A stretch of DNA of 49,240 bases from DATJFH01 sp035495815. GTDB lineage: Bacteria; Acidobacteriota; Terriglobia; Bryobacterales; Bryobacteraceae. Positions within the stretch are counted from its first letter, which is position 1, and every line of letters begins with the position of its first letter. The notes below the pieces were generated by a model. The model ran no database searches. It saw nothing but the letters and a program-made list of their open reading frames with translations, and had not been told where the DNA came from. The position numbers and the translations under genes were made by a program. Shown piece after piece: positions 8,163 to 16,621 of the stretch. The stretch covers positions 1 to 49,240 of the forward strand of contig DATJFH010000214.1 in NCBI GenBank assembly GCA_035495815.1, given 5' to 3'.

Positions 8163-9113
8163 GTGAAACCCGCGCTGGTGGTGGTCGGCAGCCTGAACAT
8201 GGATTTCGTGGTTTCGGTGGATCGTCTTCCGGCGCCGGGCGAGACCGTGCTCGGCCAGGATTTCAAGATGCTTCCGGGCGGCAAGGGCGCTAACCAGGCA
8301 TGCGCCGCGGGCAAGCTGGGCGGACGTTCGGTAGCCGTCCGGATGATCGGCCGGGTGGGATACGACGTGTTCGCCGATCACCTCAAGGCCAGCCTGTCGG
8401 CCGCCGGAGTGGACGTCACTTTCATACATGCCACGCGCGCGCAGGCCACGGGCGTGGCCCTGATCTGGGTGGACCGCCAGGGGCAGAATTCCATCGTGGT
8501 GGCGTCGGGAGCGAATCACGAACTGGCCGCGGCCGACGTGGAGGCGATGCGCAGGACGCTGCGCGGCGCGTCGCTCGCGCTGTTCCAGCTGGAGACGCCG
8601 CTCGATACGGTGGAGGCCGCGCTCAAACTGGCCCGGGAAGAGGGGGCGACGACGGTGCTCGACCCCGCGCCCGCGCAGCCGCTGCCGCCAAGCCTCCTGG
8701 CGCAAGTGGATATCCTCACGCCGAATGAGAGCGAGGCGCTGCTGCTGTGCGGTCGGCCCGCGTCGCGGGTGACACTGGCCGACGCGCCGGCGTTGGCGGG
8801 AGAACTGCGCAAGCTGGGACCGAAGACCGTGATTCTCAAAATGGGGGATCAAGGGTGCCTGCTGCTCGACGACGCCGGCCCGCGCCGTTTTCCCGCATTC
8901 ACGGTGGAAGTGCGGGACACGACCGCGGCCGGCGACACTTTCAACGCGGCGCTGGCGGTCGGGCTGGCGGAGGGCAAGCGGATGGATGAGGCGATCCCTT
9001 TCGCCAATGCCGCCGCGGCCATCTCGGTGACGCGGCTGGGCGCGCAGGCGTCGGCCCCAAGCCGGGCGGAAGTGGATGTGCTTCTGAGCAGCAGTCCGGC
9101 CTTCAGGCAGTAA
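8163..9113 (+). CDS. rbsK: ribokinase (PfkB family)
   Basis: The 316-residue protein has the ribokinase landmarks in order: VVGSLNMDFVVSVDRLP at the N-terminus, the PfkB signature 1 region GGKGANQACAAGKLGG (about residues 40-55), VLDPAPAQPLP, LTPNESEAL, and the catalytic signature DTTAAGDTFNAALAVGL near residue 257. GDTF contains the catalytic aspartate and the anion hole. It should phosphorylate D-ribose to ribose 5-phosphate with ATP in the cytoplasm; related pentoses cannot be excluded. I chose GTG at 8163, two bases after the DUF507 stop, because it leads directly into the conserved N-terminal strand. No ribose transporter or nucleosidase gene is adjacent. Confidence 0.9.
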   Translation: MKPALVVVGSLNMDFVVSVDRLPAPGETVLGQDFKMLPGGKGANQACAAGKLGGRSVAVRMIGRVGYDVFADHLKASLSAAGVDVTFIHATRAQATGVALIWVDRQGQNSIVVASGANHELAAADVEAMRRTLRGASLALFQLETPLDTVEAALKLAREEGATTVLDPAPAQPLPPSLLAQVDILTPNESEALLLCGRPASRVTLADAPALAGELRKLGPKTVILKMGDQGCLLLDDAGPRRFPAFTVEVRDTTAAGDTFNAALAVGLAEGKRMDEAIPFANAAAAISVTRLGAQASAPSRAEVDVLLSSSPAFRQ

Positions 9114-9178
9114 TCGCGGCGGCCGATCCTGTTGGCTACGGTGTATACTGTCCCGCAGATCTTCGATCGGAGGAACCC

Positions 9179-10384
9179 ATGAACGTGTTGCTCTCTGCCG
9201 CCCTGATCGCGGCGCTTTGCTCGAGCGCCTGGGGCCAGACCGCCGCCGGATCGATCTCCGGGGCTGTGCACGACCCTTCGGACGCCGCGGTTCCGGGCGC
9301 GCATCTGAAGCTGGTCAACACGGCTACCAACGAGATCCGCAACGCCACCAGCTCCGCCACCGGCGCTTACGCGTTTCCTCTGCTCGCGCCCGCCGTCTAT
9401 CGGATGGAAGTCGAGAGCAGCGGGTTCAAACGTTTCGTCCGCGAGGAAATCAAGCTTGACGTCGCGCTCAGCCTGTCGATCGACGTGGCCTTACAGCTTG
9501 GCCAGTCGACCGAAGTGGTCAACGTTACGGCCAGCGCGCCGGCCCTCGAGACCGGATCGGCTTCGCTCGGCCATCTTATCGAAAACAAGCGCATCATCGA
9601 CCTTCCCATCAACGGCCGCAACGCTTACAGCTTCGCTACGCTCGTTCCGGGAATACGAGCCTCACAGGGCTTCCGCGACGTGGCCTACGGCATGTATAAC
9701 GATCAGTTCATTTCCATCAACGGGTCGCGCAGCAACCAGAGCCAGTTCTACCTGGACGGCGGCGCCAATTCAACGGCCGGCTTCAACGGTCCGGGCCTGT
9801 TTCCGTCGGTCGACGTGGTGGAAGAGTACAAAGTTCAGACCAACAATTTCAGCGCCGAATTCGGCAACACTGCCGGCGGGGTGATCAACGTCGTGACCAA
9901 GGCGGGTACCAATCAGTTTCACGGCAGCCTGTTCGAATTCCTGCGAAACGACAAGCTCACCGCCAACGACTTCTTCGTGAATCGCGGCGGCCTGGAGAAG
10001 GCCGCGTTCCGCTTCAACCAGTTCGGCGGCACGCTGGGCGGTCCGATTCTGATTCCCAAGGTCTACAACGGCAAGGATCGCACCTTCTTCTTCGTCTCTT
10101 ACGAAGGGCTGCGCTGGGTGCGCGGCCTGACCGCCGCCGGGACCATGCACCGAATTGCAGCGCGCCGGGGACTTCTCCCAATCGAGGAACCAGGCCGGAC
10201 AGATCATCACCCTCTACGATCCGGTCACCGCCAGCCCCGATCCGCAACGCGCCGGACGCTTCGTACGCACGGCGTTCCCGGGCAACGTCATTCCGGCCAG
10301 CCGTTTCGATCCTGTGGCGCGCAACCTGCTGAAGTACATTCCTCGTGCCAATACGCCCGGCGCCCGGTTTACCGAAACGAATAA
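9179..10384 (+). CDS. Oar-like TonB-dependent receptor, N-terminal fragment (frameshifted)
   Basis: A signal peptide (MNVLLSAALIAALCSSAWGQ) is followed by a carboxypeptidase-regulatory-like domain (GSISGAVHDPSDAAVPGA) and the start of a TonB plug: IDLPINGRNAYSFATLVPGI, then FYLDGGANST, YKVQTNNFSAEFGNTAGG and FEFLRND. The homologous reading stops at TAAGTM near 10147. After that this frame is nonsense and the protein continues one base later in another frame, from the start of the next entry. The change equals a one-base insertion or a two-base loss. Together the two parts span 9179-12677 (about 1,166 residues), the normal size for these acidobacterial outer-membrane receptors, which import large substrates with TonB energy. 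The start is supported by GGAGG at 9169-9173. Real inactivation and assembly error cannot be told apart here. Confidence 0.85.
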   Translation: MNVLLSAALIAALCSSAWGQTAAGSISGAVHDPSDAAVPGAHLKLVNTATNEIRNATSSATGAYAFPLLAPAVYRMEVESSGFKRFVREEIKLDVALSLSIDVALQLGQSTEVVNVTASAPALETGSASLGHLIENKRIIDLPINGRNAYSFATLVPGIRASQGFRDVAYGMYNDQFISINGSRSNQSQFYLDGGANSTAGFNGPGLFPSVDVVEEYKVQTNNFSAEFGNTAGGVINVVTKAGTNQFHGSLFEFLRNDKLTANDFFVNRGGLEKAAFRFNQFGGTLGGPILIPKVYNGKDRTFFFVSYEGLRWVRGLTAAGTMHRIAARRGLLPIEEPGRTDHHPLRSGHRQPRSATRRTLRTHGVPGQRHSGQPFRSCGAQPAEVHSSCQYARRPVYRNE

Positions 10385-12677
10385 TTTTCTTTCCAACTTC
10401 TCCGCCCCGATCGACAAAGACACGTGGTCAATCCGGGGCGACCACGCCATCAAGGAATCCCGGAAGATTTTCTTCCGCTATTCGGCCAATGATACGCTCA
10501 ACGGCCGTCCGGACATTTACGGAACAAGCCTCAGGGTGGCGGCGCCGACCAACGGCAACGATACGCTGCTGCAGCGGCAGGCGACGCTCAATTACACGGG
10601 AATCCTGCGGCCGACGCTGGTGCTCGAGCTCAGCTCGAGCTACCTGCGCTATTACCTGTTCCGCAAAACCGGAGGCGTCGATTTCGATCCCGTGCAGCTG
10701 GGCTTCCCGTCCTATTATCACAATATTCCGCTGGTACCCTGCTTTCCCACGGTCGGCGTAACCGGACTGGGAGTCAGCATCAACGTCACCGACGTGGGCG
10801 GGGGATTCATCGGATCGTGCGGCAACCTCGGGAACTCGTTCGATACGTTTCATGAGTCCGCCAGCCTGACCAACGTGCGGGGAGCGCACACGCTGAAGAT
10901 AGGCGGCAGCTTCGGCACGAACGCCTGGTCGGCGCGCAATTTCTTCGTGGCGTCGAACACATACAACTTCGCTCCGACCTTTACCCAGGGTCCGGATCCA
11001 CTCACCGCCAGCAATAACGCCGGCACGGGATTCGGATCGTTCCTTTTGGGCGTGGGTGGCGGCAGCATCCGCAGCGACGGACCGGGGCAGAACATCCGCT
11101 ACAAATATACCGGCGCGTACTTCCAGGACGATTGGAAGGTGACCCGGCGGCTGACGCTGAACCTCGGGGTGCGCTATGACTACAATGCGCCCTGGACCGA
11201 CCGTTTCAACCGCATTTCCAGTTGGGACGGCGGATCCGCGTCGCCCCTGCAGGTCCCGGGATTGAATTTGAGAGGCGGCGTCTCCTTTCCCGGCGTGGGC
11301 GGCCTGTCGCGCGGACATTATGATTCCGACTACAACAACTTCGCCCCGCGAATCGGTTTCGCGCTTTCCGTCAATCCTAAGACCGTGATTCGCGGCGGAT
11401 TCGGAATCTTCTTCGGTCCTGTCAATGGCGGGGCGTTCAACGGCAATGCGACGCCGCGCAGCGGGTTCGACGCCACCACCACGTGGGTGGGCAGCGTGGA
11501 CGGCATCACGCCCAAGAATTACCTGTCGAATCCGTATCCCGACGGCTTTGAACGGGCTCCAGGCAGCAGCCAGGGGCTAGCGACGCAGCTCGGCCAGAGC
11601 GTCGCCGTCATGGATCGCGGCCGGCGTACCGCCTACGCCGAGCAGTGGAATTTCAACATCCAGCGCACGCTCCCCGGCAACCTTCTGATCGATGCGGCCT
11701 ATGCCGGCAGCCGGGGCGTGAAGCTCTACGGCCCGCTCAATTACAATCAGCTTCCGAACCAGTTTCTAGCGGAAGGGGACAATCTGCGGACTTTGGTGAC
11801 CAACCCGTTCTTCGGGAAGATCGCCACCGGCATTCTCAATACGCCCACGATACAGCGCGGCCAGCTCCTGCGTCCCTATCCGCAGTTCGACGGGGTAACC
11901 GCGGGCAACAACTCGTACGGCGCATCCACCTATCACGCGCTACAGGCCAAGGTTGAGCGGCGCTTCGCGCGGGGCTTCAGCGTGCTGGCGTCCTACACGT
12001 TTTCGAAGCTGCTCGACGACGTGCTGCCCACCGTGGGGTCGGGCTTTCCTGGGGAGGCGTTCAGCGCGGGCGCGCTCAGCGACCAGTACAATCGCCGCAA
12101 CGAGCGCGCGGTGGCCTCTTTCGACGCGCCGCACTATCTCACCATCAACACGGTGTGGGAACTCCCATTCGGCAGGAATCGCGCGCTGCTGAACCAGGGT
12201 GGTCCGCTGGCCTGGGTTTTCGGCGGATGGCAGCTCAATGGGATAGCGATTTTCCAGAGCGGCGCGCCGCTCGGGTTCAGCACGTCCTCAAATACGCTTC
12301 GCAATAACGGAGGACCGCAGCGCCCGAACTGGAATGGCCAGACTCCGACCGTCGAGGGGCCGATTTCGGACCGTCTGAGCCGCTATTTCGACACGGCGGT
12401 GTTCAGCACGCCGGCGCCATACGCATACGGCAACCTTCCGAGGTTGTTCGCTCTGGTCCGCGGGCCGGGTCCGGCTAACCTCGACTTCTCGGTATTCAAA
12501 AATATTCCGGTCACCGAGCGTTTCAAGCTGCAGTTCCGCGCCGAAGCGTTCAATGTGCTGAATCACCCGCTGTTCGGATTGCCAAATACGGCGATTGGAG
12601 CGCCGGCCGCCGGGGTGATATCGAGCCAGGTGAATACGCCGCGGGATATCCAGCTTGCGTTGAAGCTGCTGTTTTAG
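10155..12677 (+). CDS. Oar-like TonB-dependent receptor, C-terminal fragment (beta-barrel)
   Basis: This frame continues the receptor begun at 9179. It opens with LQRAGDFSQ, the segment that normally follows the point where the upstream frame is lost. It then reads IPASRFDPVARNLLKYIP, a long run of amphipathic strands with FQDDWKVTRRLTLNLGVRYD, NFAPRIGFALS and LDAAYAGSRG-like barrel motifs, and it ends in the expected way with FRAEAFNVLNHPLFGLPN. The first codon shown (TTG at 10155) is only where this frame becomes homologous, not a real start. If the frameshift is genuine the barrel would not be made as part of the receptor. The sulfatase gene begins 7 bases downstream with an AGGAG site on the receptor stop, so the pair forms a transcription unit. 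Confidence 0.85.
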   Translation: MQRAGDFSQSRNQAGQIITLYDPVTASPDPQRAGRFVRTAFPGNVIPASRFDPVARNLLKYIPRANTPGARFTETNNFLSNFSAPIDKDTWSIRGDHAIKESRKIFFRYSANDTLNGRPDIYGTSLRVAAPTNGNDTLLQRQATLNYTGILRPTLVLELSSSYLRYYLFRKTGGVDFDPVQLGFPSYYHNIPLVPCFPTVGVTGLGVSINVTDVGGGFIGSCGNLGNSFDTFHESASLTNVRGAHTLKIGGSFGTNAWSARNFFVASNTYNFAPTFTQGPDPLTASNNAGTGFGSFLLGVGGGSIRSDGPGQNIRYKYTGAYFQDDWKVTRRLTLNLGVRYDYNAPWTDRFNRISSWDGGSASPLQVPGLNLRGGVSFPGVGGLSRGHYDSDYNNFAPRIGFALSVNPKTVIRGGFGIFFGPVNGGAFNGNATPRSGFDATTTWVGSVDGITPKNYLSNPYPDGFERAPGSSQGLATQLGQSVAVMDRGRRTAYAEQWNFNIQRTLPGNLLIDAAYAGSRGVKLYGPLNYNQLPNQFLAEGDNLRTLVTNPFFGKIATGILNTPTIQRGQLLRPYPQFDGVTAGNNSYGASTYHALQAKVERRFARGFSVLASYTFSKLLDDVLPTVGSGFPGEAFSAGALSDQYNRRNERAVASFDAPHYLTINTVWELPFGRNRALLNQGGPLAWVFGGWQLNGIAIFQSGAPLGFSTSSNTLRNNGGPQRPNWNGQTPTVEGPISDRLSRYFDTAVFSTPAPYAYGNLPRLFALVRGPGPANLDFSVFKNIPVTERFKLQFRAEAFNVLNHPLFGLPNTAIGAPAAGVISSQVNTPRDIQLALKLLF

Positions 12678-12684
12678 GAGGACC

Positions 12685-14313
12685 ATGCCAGCCAATCCCA
12701 TCGGCCGCCGGGACCTGCTGAAGGGCGCGGCGCTTGCCCCGGCTCTGCCCGCGCAGGCCGCCCCCGGCAAACCCAACGTCGTATTTTTCATGGTGGATCA
12801 GCTCTCGGCGAAGTGGATCGAAGACCCGTGCCGCAAAGTCTGTCCGACTCCGAACCTGGACAAGCTGCGGGCACGGTCGGTCAGCTTCTCGAGTGCCATC
12901 AGCAGCAATCCGATCTGTTGTCCCACGCGCGCCACTCTGGCCACCGGACTCAGCACCCGCGGCCATGGCGTGCTGCAGAATGGCTACGAGCTGGATCCGG
13001 CGATCCCCACGTTCATGCGGCTTCTGCAGCAAGCCGGGTGGCGCACGGGAGCGTTCGGCAAGGTGCATCACCACGTCCACTTCCACGGAGTTCATCCCGA
13101 TTACCGTCCTTATGGTTACGACGTGGTCTTCAATACGGAAGACGCGCGGGGCGGGGCGTGGCTGGACTGGGTGGAGAAGGAGCACCCGCGCCATTATGAG
13201 TCGGCGCTGGCGACGATCTGGCCGACCGAGATTCCCGAGTTCAAAGCCTACGGCCCGGGGCGCGTCGACCTGAGCAGCCGGATCAAGAAAATCCGCGCCG
13301 CGTTCCAGTGGGCGACGCGGGAGTTCCCTCAGAACACGGCCGGAACCTACACACTGCCTTATCCTGAGGAGGTCAGCCAGACGGACTGGATCACCGGCAA
13401 CGCGCTGGACTTCATTCGCCGGACGGATCGCGCCCAGCCCCTTCTGGCGCACATCAGCTACGTGCAGCCGCACTCGCCGTTCTGCCCGCCGGGCGCGTAT
13501 ATGAAAGAGGTGGACGAATCGCAGATACCGGCCCCGATCGAGCCCGAATGGCTGGACGACCCCATCGCGCCCAGATGTTTTGCCGCGACGGAAGGGGCGC
13601 GGAAGGTGATTCCACCCAACTGGCGCGGCTACCGGCATTATTATTTCGCCGACCTCGTTCACCTGGACCGGCAACTGGGGCTGGTGACCAAGGCGCTCGA
13701 AGAGAGCGGCCGGCTGGACAACACCTACCTGATCTTCCTCTCCGACCACGGCGAGCTGTTCATGGACCACGGCTTCAGCGGTAAAGGGGAGCGGCATTAC
13801 GACGCCTGCGTCCGCGTGCCGCTGATGATCGCCGGTCCGGGGCTCCGTCGTGGCGAATCCCGCGCCGAGATCGCGCAACTGGAGGATATTTTTCCGACCG
13901 TGATGGAGATGGCCTCGCTGCCGCTGCCCAAGGCAAGGAGGATGGGACCGTATCTGAAGCAGGAGCCGGAAGTATACCCGGGCCGGTCGCTGCTGGGGCT
14001 GTGCCGAGGCGAACAGCCGAAGGACTGGCGCGGCGCCGCCTACATGGAGAGCTACAACAACATCACCACGGTCAGAACGGGGTATTGGGCGCGCTCTGTG
14101 CGGACGCGGGACTGGCGCTATTCGATGTACCCGCGCGGCGAAGGCGAGCAGCTGTTCGATTTGCGGAACGACCCGCACGAGACAAAGAACCTGGCGGCCG
14201 ATCCGGCGTACAAAGCGTCCCGCGCCGAAATGCGGGACCGGCTGCTCGAAGCCGTCATCCTGCAGGATTACCCGCACACGCCGCGGGCGCTTTACGCGCT
14301 GGGAGTCCATTAG
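12685..14313 (+). CDS. Tat-exported sulfatase (formylglycine type)
   Basis: The 542-residue protein starts with a twin-arginine type leader (RRDLLKGAALAPALPAQAA). It has the type I sulfatase core: the metal site NVVFFMVDQ, the modification motif C-C-P-T-R (Cys78, to be converted to formylglycine), ATGLSTRGHG, FGKVHHH, FLSDHGELFMDHG and the C-terminal DLRNDPHETKNLA. It should hydrolyse sulfate esters, probably on sulfated glycans, outside the cytoplasm; an anaerobic or aerobic maturase would be needed and is not in the window. The gene follows the Oar-like receptor by 7 bases, and that arrangement suggests uptake and desulfation of the same type of substrate. Confidence 0.93.
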   Translation: MPANPIGRRDLLKGAALAPALPAQAAPGKPNVVFFMVDQLSAKWIEDPCRKVCPTPNLDKLRARSVSFSSAISSNPICCPTRATLATGLSTRGHGVLQNGYELDPAIPTFMRLLQQAGWRTGAFGKVHHHVHFHGVHPDYRPYGYDVVFNTEDARGGAWLDWVEKEHPRHYESALATIWPTEIPEFKAYGPGRVDLSSRIKKIRAAFQWATREFPQNTAGTYTLPYPEEVSQTDWITGNALDFIRRTDRAQPLLAHISYVQPHSPFCPPGAYMKEVDESQIPAPIEPEWLDDPIAPRCFAATEGARKVIPPNWRGYRHYYFADLVHLDRQLGLVTKALEESGRLDNTYLIFLSDHGELFMDHGFSGKGERHYDACVRVPLMIAGPGLRRGESRAEIAQLEDIFPTVMEMASLPLPKARRMGPYLKQEPEVYPGRSLLGLCRGEQPKDWRGAAYMESYNNITTVRTGYWARSVRTRDWRYSMYPRGEGEQLFDLRNDPHETKNLAADPAYKASRAEMRDRLLEAVILQDYPHTPRALYALGVH

Positions 14314-14355
14314 CGCGGCTCAGCAGAGCAGCGCGTGGCGTGCCCCGGAAGTTCC

Positions 14356-14557
14356 TTATCCAACCGGGAGGATGGCCGAAACAGTCTCGCCGCCGCCGTC
14401 TTCAAGCAGCTTGTATATTCCGTGCGCCGTGTAGAAGTGCAGAGTCGTCCCAGCCGGCACGAAGATTACCGCGCTCCATCCGCCGTGACCGAACAGCACA
14501 ATCTGGCGGGCTTCCGCTCATGGAGATTTTGAAGCCATCGATCCTGCTGACTCTCAT
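14356..14557 (-). pseudogene. short remnant, possibly of a Stv-like domain protein
   Basis: The minus strand encodes QIVLFGHGGWSAVIFVPAG, then TTLHFYTAHGIYKLLEDGGG and a stop at 14356-14358. This reads as normal protein and faintly recalls the putative adhesin (Stv-like) domain, whose members have a HFYTAHG-type motif. The frame has no start codon: it runs back into a stop at 14518-14520. An ATG at 14557 opens a different frame (MRVSRIDGFKIS) that would need one frameshift to join it. The rest of 14314-14624 holds nothing recognisable. Confidence 0.4.
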
Positions 14558-14624
14558 GTGAGCCGCCCTCCGTCGGAAACAGGTCGATTCTACTGCCTGA
14601 CCGGCCGCAACAGGAGAAAACCAG

Positions 14625-14738
14625 ATGGCTCGAGAGTACGATGTGGACCCTGAAGCTCCCGGTCCGGCGGCCGATCTATGCGACCGGCTGCTGGATGGAG
14701 AACCGCGATCTGCCGGCCCTCACGGCGCCGCCTGTTAA
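14625..14738 (+). CDS. possible small ORF (37 aa) upstream of the ArsA-type ATPase gene
   Basis: An ATG at 14625 is preceded by AGGAGAAAACC (AGGAG at 14612-14616), a good ribosome-binding site, and opens a 37-codon frame (MAREYDVDPEAPG to GPHGAAC) that ends ten bases before the ArsA-type gene. The product is acidic and proline-rich and I do not recognise it. It could be a real small protein, or a leader peptide that couples translation to the ATPase gene. Confidence 0.35.
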   Translation: MAREYDVDPEAPGPAADLCDRLLDGEPRSAGPHGAAC

Positions 14739-14747
14739 TATGGAGTT

Positions 14748-15938
14748 ATGCGCATCCTGCTCTTTAGCGGCAAGGGCGGCGTAGGGAAGACTAGTCTGGC
14801 GGCCGCTACCGGGCTGCAGCTCTCGAAGCTCGGCTATCGTACGCTCGTGATGAGCGTCGACCCCGCTCACAGTCTGGCCGACGCCTTCGACCTGGAACAG
14901 GGGCTGTTCGATTCGAAGACCAGCGACCCCTATGTGATCAACGGCAACCTGTCGATTCACGAAGTCAATATTCAACTGGAGATCAAGCGGCACTGGCGCG
15001 AGATCTCTTCCTACGTGATATCGGTTCTGCGCACCACCGGAATCAGCGGGGTGGAAGCGGAGGAGCTGGCCATTCTGCCCGGAATGGAAGAGCTCAGCGC
15101 CATGATGTACGTCAACCAGTTCCGGCGCGAGGAGCGCTACCAGGCCATCGTGCTCGACTGCGCGCCGACCGCGGAGTCGCTGCGTTTTATCAGCATGCCG
15201 ACCACGCTCGACTGGTACATGAAGCACATCTTTCCGTTTCACCGGGGCCTGCTCAAAGCCGTACGCCCGTTGGCGAACCGCGTTTCGCCGGTGGAGCTTC
15301 CGACCGACAATTACTTCGCCAATATCGCGGAGCTGTTCGGCAAGCTGGAAGGCATCCCCGAACTGCTCGAGGACGCCCACACCACCAGCGTCCGGCTGGT
15401 GACCAATCCGGAGAAGATGGTGCTTCGCGAAACGCAGCGCGCGTTCGTCTACTTTTCCCTCCACGGACTCACGGTGGACGGCATCATCGTCAACCGCGTG
15501 CTGCCGGAGGAGGTGACCGACATCTACTTTCGGGAATGGCACGCTTCGCAGGGCCGCGTCCTCAAAGAGATTGAAGCCTATTTCGCGCCGGTCAACGTGA
15601 AACGCGTGCCGCTGTTCACGCATGAAATGCTGGGCCGGGAACGGCTGGAAGAACTTGCCCGCGCTCTCTATCAGGACAAGGAAGACCCGGCGGCGGTGAC
15701 CCGCACGGAGGCGCCTTACACGTTCGAAAAGATCGATGGCTTTTATGCGGTCCGGCTCAAGCTGCCGTTTGCAGCCAAAGGCGAGATCGGGCTGTTTAAG
15801 AAAGGCGACGAGCTGGTCGTGGAGATCGGGACCCTGCGGCGGCATATCGGACTGCCGACCAGCATGGCCTCACTGTCCCCATCACGGGCCCATCTGGAGA
15901 ACAAAATTCTTACCGTGGAGATGAAAGAGACTGTATGA
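14748..15938 (+). CDS. ArsA/Get3 family ATPase
   Basis: The 396-residue protein starts with the deviant Walker A GKGGVGKTS (residues 8-16), then VMSVDPAHSLADAFD (switch I region) and IVLDCAPTAESLRFI (switch II), and has the family's central helical region. It is a single ATPase half with a C-terminal beta-rich extension (about 325-396, FYAVRLKLPFAAKGEIGLF, KGDELVVEIG) resembling the HSP20-like domain of cyanobacterial and acidobacterial ArsA homologues. These are more likely protein-targeting or chaperone ATPases than arsenite pumps: no ArsB, ArsC or ArsR is nearby, and the arsenite-binding cysteines of true ArsA are not evident. The next gene overlaps its stop by four bases. Confidence 0.9.
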   Translation: MRILLFSGKGGVGKTSLAAATGLQLSKLGYRTLVMSVDPAHSLADAFDLEQGLFDSKTSDPYVINGNLSIHEVNIQLEIKRHWREISSYVISVLRTTGISGVEAEELAILPGMEELSAMMYVNQFRREERYQAIVLDCAPTAESLRFISMPTTLDWYMKHIFPFHRGLLKAVRPLANRVSPVELPTDNYFANIAELFGKLEGIPELLEDAHTTSVRLVTNPEKMVLRETQRAFVYFSLHGLTVDGIIVNRVLPEEVTDIYFREWHASQGRVLKEIEAYFAPVNVKRVPLFTHEMLGRERLEELARALYQDKEDPAAVTRTEAPYTFEKIDGFYAVRLKLPFAAKGEIGLFKKGDELVVEIGTLRRHIGLPTSMASLSPSRAHLENKILTVEMKETV

Positions 15939-16147
15939 GTGAACAACAGAAAGCGGACGGCTGCTTTTGCCACGGCGCCGGACCGAGAGTATCGAATCTA
16001 TTCCGGGATTGCTGGTCGCAGGCCACCAAGGACCACTTCCACAACTCCCGCGTGGAATTCTGGAAGGGAGTGCGGAGCCTGATCGACGAGCGCATCGAGC
16101 GGATGAGCCGGCAAGAGAGGAAAGGGACCACCGTTCCGGTCGAATAA
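15935..16147 (+). CDS. small conserved-looking protein translationally coupled to the ArsA-type ATPase
   Basis: The 70-residue protein overlaps the ATPase gene through ATGA (15935-15938), the classic arrangement for coupled translation. It has a CFCHG motif near the N-terminus, a central aromatic and basic segment (FRDCWSQATKDHFHNSRVEF) and a basic C-terminus. I do not recognise the family. Its position suggests a subunit, substrate or cofactor-binding partner of the ATPase. The gene ends two bases before the convergent tadA stop. Confidence 0.7.
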   Translation: MSEQQKADGCFCHGAGPRVSNLFRDCWSQATKDHFHNSRVEFWKGVRSLIDERIERMSRQERKGTTVPVE

Positions 16148-16149
16148 GA

Positions 16150-16599
16150 TCATCGCCGCGACTCGAAAAAATTCCGCAGCAGCCGCACCGATTCGGGTCC
16201 CAGCACTCCTTCGACGATCTCGACGCGGTGGTTGAGCAGCTCCGAATCGGCGAGCTGGAACTTGCTGCGCACTCCGCCGAAGCGCAGGTCTCTGGCGGCG
16301 AAGACCAGGACGCCGACGCGCGCGGCAACCAGCGCGCCCGCGCACATCACGCAGGGCTCGAGGGTGGAATAGACCGTGGCGCCCTCGAGACGATAGTTCC
16401 CGATGCGCCCGCAGGCTTCCCGGATCGCGAGTATTTCAGCATGCGCGGTGGGATCGCCCAGCAGAACCGTGGAGTTGCGGCCCCGTCCGATGATCTGACC
16501 GGAGATCGTCACCACGGCTCCGACCGGAACTTCGCCCGCGGCTAGCGCTTCCCCGGCCAGTATCAGAGCCTGCCGCATGAATGGTTCGTGCATCGACAT
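16150..16599 (-). CDS. tadA: tRNA-specific adenosine(34) deaminase
   Basis: The 149-residue protein has the zinc-dependent deaminase motifs: HAE at residues 53-55 (zinc ligand and proton shuttle) and PCVMCAGAL with zinc cysteines 83 and 86. Around them lie the TadA-typical EVPVGAVV, GRGRN and YSTLEPC segments. It converts adenosine to inosine at the wobble position of tRNA-Arg(ACG). I chose the ATG at 16599. An in-frame ATG at 16623 would overlap the divergent permease start by two bases, and the longer frame has no family similarity. Confidence 0.93.
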   Translation of the reverse strand: MSMHEPFMRQALILAGEALAAGEVPVGAVVTISGQIIGRGRNSTVLLGDPTAHAEILAIREACGRIGNYRLEGATVYSTLEPCVMCAGALVAARVGVLVFAARDLRFGGVRSKFQLADSELLNHRVEIVEGVLGPESVRLLRNFFESRR

Positions 16600-16621
16600 G
16601 CCTAGCTTAGAATAGAAGTTC

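Noticed and set aside
12550..14310. Long minus-strand open frame (586 codons) opposite the sulfatase
   Set aside because: The sulfatase has all expected motifs; the antisense translation shows the biased composition of a shadow frame.
14748..15938. Arsenite resistance role for the ArsA-type ATPase
   Set aside because: It is a single-half ATPase with an HSP20-like end, has no arsenic genes around it, and lacks clear arsenite-binding cysteines.
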